This document shows, one piece after another, positions 44,001-53,000 of a stretch of DNA of 64,000 bases. Under the pieces are notes generated by a model. That model worked only from the letters and a program-made list of their open reading frames with translations. It did no database searches and had not been told where the DNA came from. This DNA comes from Dactylorhiza incarnata (Eukaryota; Streptophyta; Magnoliopsida; Asparagales; Orchidaceae). The stretch spans positions 496,001-560,000 of the forward strand of contig JAWHQI010000329.1 in the NCBI GenBank assembly GCA_033032865.1, given 5' to 3'. The position numbers and the translations under genes are program-made. How positions within the stretch are numbered: the first letter of the stretch is position 1; every line of letters begins with the position of its first letter.

Positions 44001-47000
44001 TCACTTATAACGAGGTGGTTACATATTACAACGCGCCTTCTTGCGCCTACTTGGCCACATGCAACTCGGCCATCTACTTCATCACCTCCTCTACTTTCTT
44101 CGTCTTCTTATTTCTTCTCTTTCTCCTGGTCCCTCCTGCTTCTTTGATCAGCTTGGAGGTGAAGGACTTGTTCCTGAAACCGGCCTGCGTAGCTTCCCAG
44201 CGTCTCCCCGCGCTTTTGTTGAATCAAGAACAGGGACTCTGGCCCTTCCTCCCCTTCTTCGAGGTGGAGAACCTCAACAAGAAACTCCGACGCAGGTCCT
44301 TGAAGTTGTAGATGGTACCTGATGGGAGCTGGTGGAACCAGTGTTTTGCCTCTCCCTTGAAAGTGATGGCGAAGAGCCTGCACTTGGAGGCGTCCGACAT
44401 CTGCCTGATCGAGGCCATGTCTTCGAACCACTGGAGGTGTTGGAGAGGGTTGTCCTTCCCTGCGTAGTAAGACATGGCGGGCTCGCTGAACCTGCTTGGA
44501 ACGGGAGCTGAGACGATCAGCTCGCAGGGGGGACTTACCCATCTTCCCTGGCGAGTCGAAGGCGTTCTCTCTGCCTCCCCACTGGGGTAGCCGGGCCCAG
44601 GAGAGTTGTTGAAGAGCACTCTCGCTTGGAGACCCGAGCCCTCCTCTGAGGCTAACCCCTTTTCTTGCCAACGTGCTTGCCCCGTCTCCATCGGAGATGG
44701 CAAGGCGAGCACGGGTGCGGGTGGTGTCGAGCACTCGCCGTGAGGGGGAAGTGCGACCCGCATGAGCTCCTGAACCGATTTCTTGAACTCTTCAAAATCC
44801 CTTTTCTTCACGCACTTGCTGATAGGGGGTGAGTCCCCCAGCTCATCGCTTCCAGCCATGAGACTTGCCCAGAGCTTTCCGAACTAGCTGCTTCCACGCT
44901 CACCGCACCAAAATGTTGAAACCAGAGAACTGGTCTTGACGTTCGAAAGGGGGATGCAACTAACCCTTACTTGATCCGAGCTAAAACCCTTGACCAGCTA
45001 CTAAGAACCGAAAGACCTTGCCCTATGAAGAACACCTGAGTCCAGAAACGAACCCCTTAAGCTGCAGCGTGGAGGTCCCACCACACACCCGGAAGCTCAC
45101 AAGGAACTTCCCCTCCCAAGCCAATGCTGAGCCTGGGCACCTTGAAGGGCACTAAGGACCACCTCATCGTCAACCTTCACTGACAGGGGGAGGGGGTAGT
45201 ACTTGCTCACAAGACACACACGAGGAGAGGGGTGGAGACCAACCTTTCCCAAGGTGCCCATGGGGGTCTATTTATAGACTTCCCAAAATTGGGCTGCGGA
45301 TAGCCCAAAATCTACTATCCGCAGCTCAACCACGAACCTGAACGACCAACACAGGAGGGGGCGCGAGTGGAGGTTGAGACGTCCACTCTCCCCCTTGCCG
45401 GGGGTCGGGTGAGTGGACCAAGGTCCACCACCCGAACTGGGCGAGTGAACCTCATGGTCCACTCAGCTAACCGGGCGAGCGGACCTGTGGTCTACTCGCC
45501 CACATGCCTGGGGCGAGTGGACCATAGGTCCACTCGCCCCCTACTTCGGGCGAGTGGACCTTAGGTCCCCTCGCCCGGAGCCTTGGGCGAGTGGACTTAG
45601 TGTCCACTCGCCCAAGTGGGAAGTGTTCCCCCCCCCCCGGGTCTTCTCTTTCTCGGTCTTGGCTACCTTCGGCTAGTCAATTTTCTGCGTCACGGCCAAT
45701 CTCTCTACCACGACCTTCTCCGCATCGGGTCACACTGACTCGAAATATATGAGGGTTGTACACCAAGATTAAGCATTCTATATATTTTATGAATGAGATT
45801 ATAATTGCAAACGACATCATTTGAACGTACAACTCTTTATGTTAGAGTTATACATTTCTACTTGAGGTTTTACAAGTAATTCATTTTCTAAAAAATAATA
45901 ATTGCTGGTCCTTCACTAGAGTACACTAAAAGTGGGTTGTCCAAGTGATGTGGGGCCCTTAAATGGTTCTAAATAAATCCCTAACATCATATAGATTGCT
46001 GGATGATCATTTGATTCTAGCATATAGCATAAAATTTAGGTTCTTTTACGTTTTTATGGCTTGTTTAATTCCGAACAACACTGTAGATTGCTGGTTGGCT
46101 ACTTAATTCATATGATTTGCATGTAGTAGTGTGAATTTTAACTATCAACTTTTTTATGTAATACACAGATCAATATTCTTTGTGTTATCTAACTGATATA
46201 AAACATAGGAGTGCTTACAGCTTACAACGGTTACTAAGACTATGAACTTTGTGGAAAATTAATTGTTGTAAGTTATGGGTAACTTCCAAAATCCAGAAAA
46301 TTTCGTATTAACAATCACTATTAATGACCAAATATTCAAGGTAGGTCATCATCCTTTTAATCTCCAAAATTTTAGAAAATTAACTTAATAATCGTCATGC
46401 ATGCTAAAATTAAAATCAAACAAAACTTCATAAGCTAAAACATTTATATTCTTAATAATTATCTTAAGCTCTCATTCCTAACGTAAGTAGTCATGTTAAA
46501 AAAATCTCTCTTTATTTTAAAAATATTACCTCTATCTTCACAAACAGCAGTCGCCAAAATTAAATTTCTTACTGCTAAGAGATTGAACTCCTTATGTACG
46601 GGTGTTATTCTCTTATATGATAAACACTTTCTCAGAAAAAATCTAAAAGCTATACTCTACCATCATATATAACCTTCATAGTTTGTATTCCATAAATACC
46701 AAAATCATCGCAGTACCAGCAGGTTACAAAATCTGAAAATTGACATTTGTTTGAACATGGTAAACAATAATTGCGTGCTAGGGATTTAAAAATAATTCAT
46801 CACACATTGCTTTCTCACTACTTATTTGCCAGGGGACAAACTTATCGGATAATATCTTAAACAACTTGAATGTGTGACAATTATCTTTCACATTTGTACC
46901 ATTTAAGTCTCTTGATTTCTTTTAAAAATGTATGCATAAGGAAATATTCTCATATAAGCATGCACAAAAATCCAATTAATTCAATATCCTTATTCTCCGA

Positions 47001-50000
47001 TATTTTCATAGAACCACTTCAAATAAAATCTTCACTCTTTCTGGCATAAAAGCTCATCTAACGTTAGCATATGGTACAAAATAGGTGTACATGCAAGTGT
47101 ATCATCATTAAGGATATGCATATTATATAACCAATTTGGGAGGGTTCAACATGAATCTAGCATACCACCTCCTTTTAAATTCTATCCTAAATCTCCAGCA
47201 CCACCAATTCTTTGCATTCTCAATTTAAATTAAAAGAACATACAAATACTTCATATTGTTCAACAAGGTTCTCCATAATATAAAACTCATATAAGTCATC
47301 AAAAAGAGACTTCGCTAACCAAAAATTTGAGTCTAACATCAACATAGCCGAATAACTCATTCCTTTTTTTATTCCAAATTTGGGACTTTTTGACTTAACT
47401 ATTACTTATCATACTTATGGACCAAAAATGAATTTACTCAAGCGGTTTAGATCTTAAGATAAAGTTTTAAAAAAAAAATCTTAGCATACACATGAACCCA
47501 TTTCTTCATAAGTATAATTAGAGCTTGTAAATCATCTAGAAAGTTAAGAGCAAGGTGATCCTTAATAACTTGAAATTTCTGGACTAGTATATTCCATTTG
47601 AATAACATTTTAAGCATTCTATTTTGTTCATTCAAAACTTTAAAGGGAATATGTAACTATCTAAAACACTTTGAACTTATGGTAAGAAGAAAACTAACCA
47701 ATAATGAAATCTTTTGCGCATTCTAGCCATTCAATTTCTTTAATGGAAAATCTGAAATCTATCTAGAGCACTTAGAAAAATAGGGTAAAAGAGAACTCAC
47801 CTTGATGTTAATCGGGGCCTTATACCCCTCCTAGAATTTCTCTTGGAATCCCTGGAAGAGCTCTTTGAGGCAAGGAGAACTCAAGAAAATCACGGTTTTG
47901 AGCTACGGTTGCAGAGTTCTCCCGGTGGTGTGTAAAGAAATCCATGGTGGAGATGATTGAGAGCTTAAATAAAGAGAAAAATACCTAAGGAGATCAGTCA
48001 CCGCCCTTAGAAGAAGTCTCCGCGCGTCGTCGAGCAGTGGAGGAGTCAATGCAAGCCTTCCACGCAGGCGTCGGGCAGGGACGAGGCATCGACTTCTCCT
48101 TTTGTGCGTGAACCGCTAATGGAAGGCTCGGTTTGGGCTTAACACTTGGACCGACGGCTTATTAAGAGGTTGGGAGAGTTATTAAGATCCATCTCATCTC
48201 ATCCATTGATTTGGAGAGGGGTTTTGATGGTTGGGATCTCTCCTTATTAATAGTTGGAGCCCACCTTTAAATGTTGAAATATGAGTGATGATACAATTTA
48301 TCATTAAATTGCTCACAAGTCTATACTTCACTAGAAATTTAGAAAAATTTCCTAATAAATCTTAAAAATATTTTAGGTCTAAGAACATATTTCCTAAAAT
48401 TTTATTATTAAAATAATTATTTTTATCTCATTTGATCAGTAAAATTAGGATTATTCATGAATTAAAATTCATAAAATTACCAAACATTTTCCAAATTTTA
48501 AAATAAATTGGTCATGACTAAAAAAGTAAAGTTTCCATAATTAATTGAGCCATTAATTAGTGGACTATTGCTTGAGGGTAATTTTAGTCACAGATGCCCA
48601 CTCTGGTACAACCCACACATGTGGGCTCCACTCGGGCCCACCCCGCACTTTCGTCTCCAAGACCTATAATGTTGGTAGATATAATTAACTTGAGAGAATT
48701 ATAAAGAAAATTGTTGGACCCAAGGTAAATGAGTAGTAGTGCAACCGGCTATCAAAAAACAACACCTCATTTACTACGATCATCATCTCATTTAACTCTC
48801 ACAAGGAATGGATTTAGGAGGATTACAGTTGTGCAAGCTAAACATGATGAATATAATACATTTGGCCATTTCATCTACAGCTTTCATCTAAGACAACCAT
48901 TTTCCCAGTTTTCAATAATCAAAATGTGTAGACATATAAAAAGTTTAGACTTGTTTAGTGGTTGGATAATGCTTTACCATCTTAATTATGTTAATCCGTA
49001 GCTGTGTACAAATGCAAAACTAATTTTTATGTTGTCAATATGATGGACATGTTTCTTCCCATATCTTTGCAACTTTTTAATTACTGATTTGTGAGTGCAT
49101 ATTTTATGTTTTAGAATTTTGCTTGATTTGTTTCATTTTATTTCATATTCTGTTAACAATAATTACAATGAATCTAATATGACTTTCACTCCACCGATGA
49201 CTAACTGCTGCATTTTTGTGCTTCGAATTGTAATTGTGGAGCAGAGATCTTGCGTTTAACTACACTGTTGGGAAATGCTTCACTTTTAGAACAGGTTGGG
49301 GTTGAACATGGCAGCCCCATGACAAATGGAGGATTATTTTCAAATGGAATGGCAGATATGAATGTGTGGGCATCAGCAATTAAATCAGAAGTATGATATT
49401 CGCCATTTACAAAACTCTTCTGTACTCTGAAATACTCGTATATAACATATACATGCAAACTTAAATTAAATGTTTCTATTACTTTCTTTGTAGACATGGA
49501 TTTACCCTTTTTAATACCTAGATGGTAGTTAGTTTAGTGGTCGATTTTATGATAATTGATGTTAGCACTTCAACATGCTGATCAACCTAAGTAAAATGGA
49601 ATCTCTATCACTCTGCTGCAAGAGTAAAATATGAAACTACATCTCGAAGCTCGTAGGACAAAATTAGGTTCTTTTGAAATCCTTAGATTCATTATGCCTG
49701 GCATTGAATGAACCAAACATTTACCTTACAATGGCAGGTTCTATTTGATTTGGCACCGGAACTCGCACTTGAATCGGATCAGACCAAATATTTATCAAGC
49801 TATTTTTCTCTTATTCTCTCGACTCTACGGAGTAAGACATCAACTTCTAAAAAAAAGAAATTATGAACATTCCATACTTGGCTCTCTTGAAATCATTGGC
49901 GCACGTATGCCTCAATTGCATACATCACTGCACTTCCATTTGACACCTATCGTAATGATAAGGGTCTCGTCTCGCCATGACCTTATGTCCAATTGGATTA

Positions 50001-53000
50001 GTGATCGATTTCTAGGTTTTGTCATAAACTTAATTGGTTACTTCCAAGTACATAAATCAATAGTTCAAACCACACTCAAAGGTAGGGCATTTGCATTGAT
50101 ATAGGAACTTCTGTACCAGAAACATTGTTATCTCCAATTATAGCCCCTCTAGGATGTAAAATATATCTCTTTTCACTATTCCCATAGTCTTTCTTCATTG
50201 TTTTCAACTCTATTGAATCTCGACAATTCAACATGAATTTCCTATTATTATTTCAAGTAGGCCGCCATGGTGAAATTGGTAGACACGTTGCTCTTAGGAA
50301 GTAGTGCTAGAGCATCTTGGTTCGAGTCTAAGTGGCGGCATTCGCTCTTTGTTTCCATATGAACACTCACTATTTCTATAAAATTTTTTTGCCATTGAAA
50401 TACTTACTATCTGTAATAATGAAATTATTAATACAAATACAATTTTTTCTACAGATATAATGCATTTATTGAGTTGTACTTGGATTTTGTTCTTGCATAT
50501 TTGCACCATAAACCTGTGGATCTTTTTTTATTCTGATTGATAACATTTCTTGTATCATACAAATCACTAATACGGCATGATCCACATTCTGTTGTTATAC
50601 ACACTCAATGTTTGTTATTATGAATTTTGATCCTGACATCATGATTTAAATTCTTTTACCTTATCGAGTTGTTCTCGATTATATAATACTATATTGAGGT
50701 GCTCCCACATACTTTATTTTTCACTTACATCTACTGCTCCCACATACTAATACGCCATGATGAATGCCATCTACAAAGTGTATTGCAAGCAAGATTTCTT
50801 TCTATATCTCTCCTACAAGGTGTGGCCAAAATCTACATGCTCTCTTTCTCACGCCCCGCCACTTACCATCACTATGTTTGAGTTCATTGTCTCCTTTCCT
50901 GGAGGACCTTAGTTCAAGCCTTTTTTCCTTTGCATCAATCAAAAATAAATCTTCATTCCCTGGCATCTAATCACAACAATGGAGCAAAGCACTTGTGGCA
51001 TTAAGAAGAGTCGGCCAATTTGTGCATTCACAGAAAACAATAACAAAATTAACCCGACTTGCTTTTGCACCTTTAGTTAGGGTGTGAATAGATTTCAAAA
51101 TTTTCTCAAGTTCTATGCTTAGAAGTGTCTGCTACGTTAATTTCAAACTAGGTAGAGCATAATTGTGTTTAATTGTTTGTCTTAATTGCTTTCAATTGAG
51201 CAATATAGTTTTGACATTGGATGGTTGGCAATTTACAGCCTTCACCAGGGCATGGCTGGCTTGGTTCACCAGGAACTTCTGGCATGGTCATGAAGAAAAC
51301 AATTAGGGTGGATATTCCAGTGGAAAAGTATCCAGCGGTACAAAAATAGTTTTATTTTATATGAATTAAATGGGATTCTACCACAATGAATTTGGTTCAA
51401 TATTTTCATTTACTTTTTTTTTCTCAGTACAACTTTGTTGGGCGCCTCCTTGGTCCAAGAGGAAACTCTCTTAAAAGATTAGAGGCAACAACCGACTGCC
51501 GTGTCCTTATTAGAGGGCGTGGTAGCATTAAAGATCCTGCCCGGGTAATGTGGAAGCTTCAATGATTTTTTATTTTCTCAAGAGTCTCTAATGCTTGCAC
51601 TTATTTGCCTAATGGCATTGGACTATAGCCTATATTAAGTTAATGAATCATCATACATAGTAAAACCATTCTGATACTGATTCTGATCTTTATCCTTTTG
51701 ATACAGCTGCTGTATAAACACTTCAAACACTTCAAGAATTTTAACTCAACATCATCCAACCTGAATTAAAAAATTACTGAACCAGAGCAACTTGTATATG
51801 CCCCTTTCGTGTCAATATGTGTCCCAGTTGTGTTCATTTTTTGGGAGAAAAACACATATGGTGATGTCCGCAACAGATATGAAAGATTTTGGAGTTAAAA
51901 AGGAGTGGTTCTCATGGTTTGGTGTAGTGGTATAATCAGACATTCCGAAAATACCCGTTCAAATTTTGCGACTGTTTCAGATTTCATTTCACTGTTCTCC
52001 ACGATTCGCTCCCCAGCTCTCGTGCTTTTTGCCTCCCGGCTCTACTGTTCACACCAGGCTTTCTATTTCCCCAAGTTTCCCCACTTGCCATCGGCGAATC
52101 AAGGTCTCAATTACCCCATCACAATCTGTAGAAATAGAAACCAGTGGGGACTCCCCTTTTTGCTGTGAATCTCTCTTCTTCAAGATTCTTCTGCAACCTG
52201 AACTTTTCTCTGCAGCCTTTCTCTGAGAAACACAATTTTCGCTAGAAGAAGAGGAATTGGGATCACCGTCGATGGAGTGAAGGACCCTACAAATTCTTGA
52301 TCAACACATCTCTGATTGCAGATGTCTGCTTGTTACTTGACTTTAGAGATATTCTGATGTTCTTAACTTCATAAATTTAGGAGATGAGGATGCTTTGTTA
52401 GATTACATTAATGTGAAGAGGAAGGTTACTGAGGTAGACATTGGTAGGTACTGCCCACCTTCTAGCTATTGGATGCCTAACTACAGTCATAGCATTGGCT
52501 TGAAAATAAATTTTCTTCTTTTGCGTTCAAGTTTGAGTTGGAATAAATATGAAAAAATGAAAGAAGATCATGGAAATTAAAGATTTAAAACATTGCAGAT
52601 TATATCATTGTTTGATTTCTATTTCAGAAAAATACTATTTTAACTATTTAATGGAAATTTCCTTCATTTTCAATGGTTCTACATTCAGACACTTAATTTT
52701 TTTGAACATGATACTTATAAAACTCAAACTATGTTAAATATTAGCAGTAAAATAATGTATAATATAACGATCATAGCAACTATTGCTATAATCTAGCAAA
52801 TGTAAATAATTGTTGCAACTTGTTTTCAGCCACTATATCTAAATAAATGGCATCCACTTTCTAAAAGCTTCTTTGTTTTATGTGCACAGCCTCGCTTGAT
52901 CAGCAGATGTTGAACTATTCCAAGTGTTATTACTGAAATATAGTTATCCCGTCGCTAACTAATTAACTTTATAAACAAACTATTCTAATGTTGTCTGAAA

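Larger units (their letters stand above)
40472..45762 (-). mobile_element. Tat-family element C, gag-only, in KH intron 2
   Basis: The LTRs are 44914-45762 (5') and 40472-41347 (3'), flanked by a perfect CCAAG duplication (40467-40471 and 45763-45767). The primer site (TGGTGCGGTGAGCGTGG on the minus strand) lies at 44887-44913. The interior of 3.6 kb holds a partial gag and long tandem repeats. No protease, RT, RNase H or integrase is present. LTR ends, the AGCGGGGATTG tract before the 3' LTR and both repeat types match element A, so it is a non-autonomous relative of A. It lies opposite to the direction of the KH gene. Confidence 0.92.
49790..50360. other. Plastid-derived mosaic (NUPT) in KH intron 3
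   Basis: At least three plastid pieces that are not neighbours in plastid genomes lie side by side. They are the 3' end of 23S rRNA (49906-49977, minus), the rpl2 exon 1/intron border (49994-50187, minus) and the spacer before trnL-UAG with the tRNA itself (50188-50340, plus). The parts 49745-49905 and 50341 onward may also be plastid DNA but were not identified. Several C-to-T type differences from plastid sequence are visible. Confidence 0.82.

Noticed and set aside
49745..50104. 119-residue plus-strand frame as a host gene
   Set aside because: Much of it overlaps plastid rRNA and rpl2 sequence that runs on the other strand.
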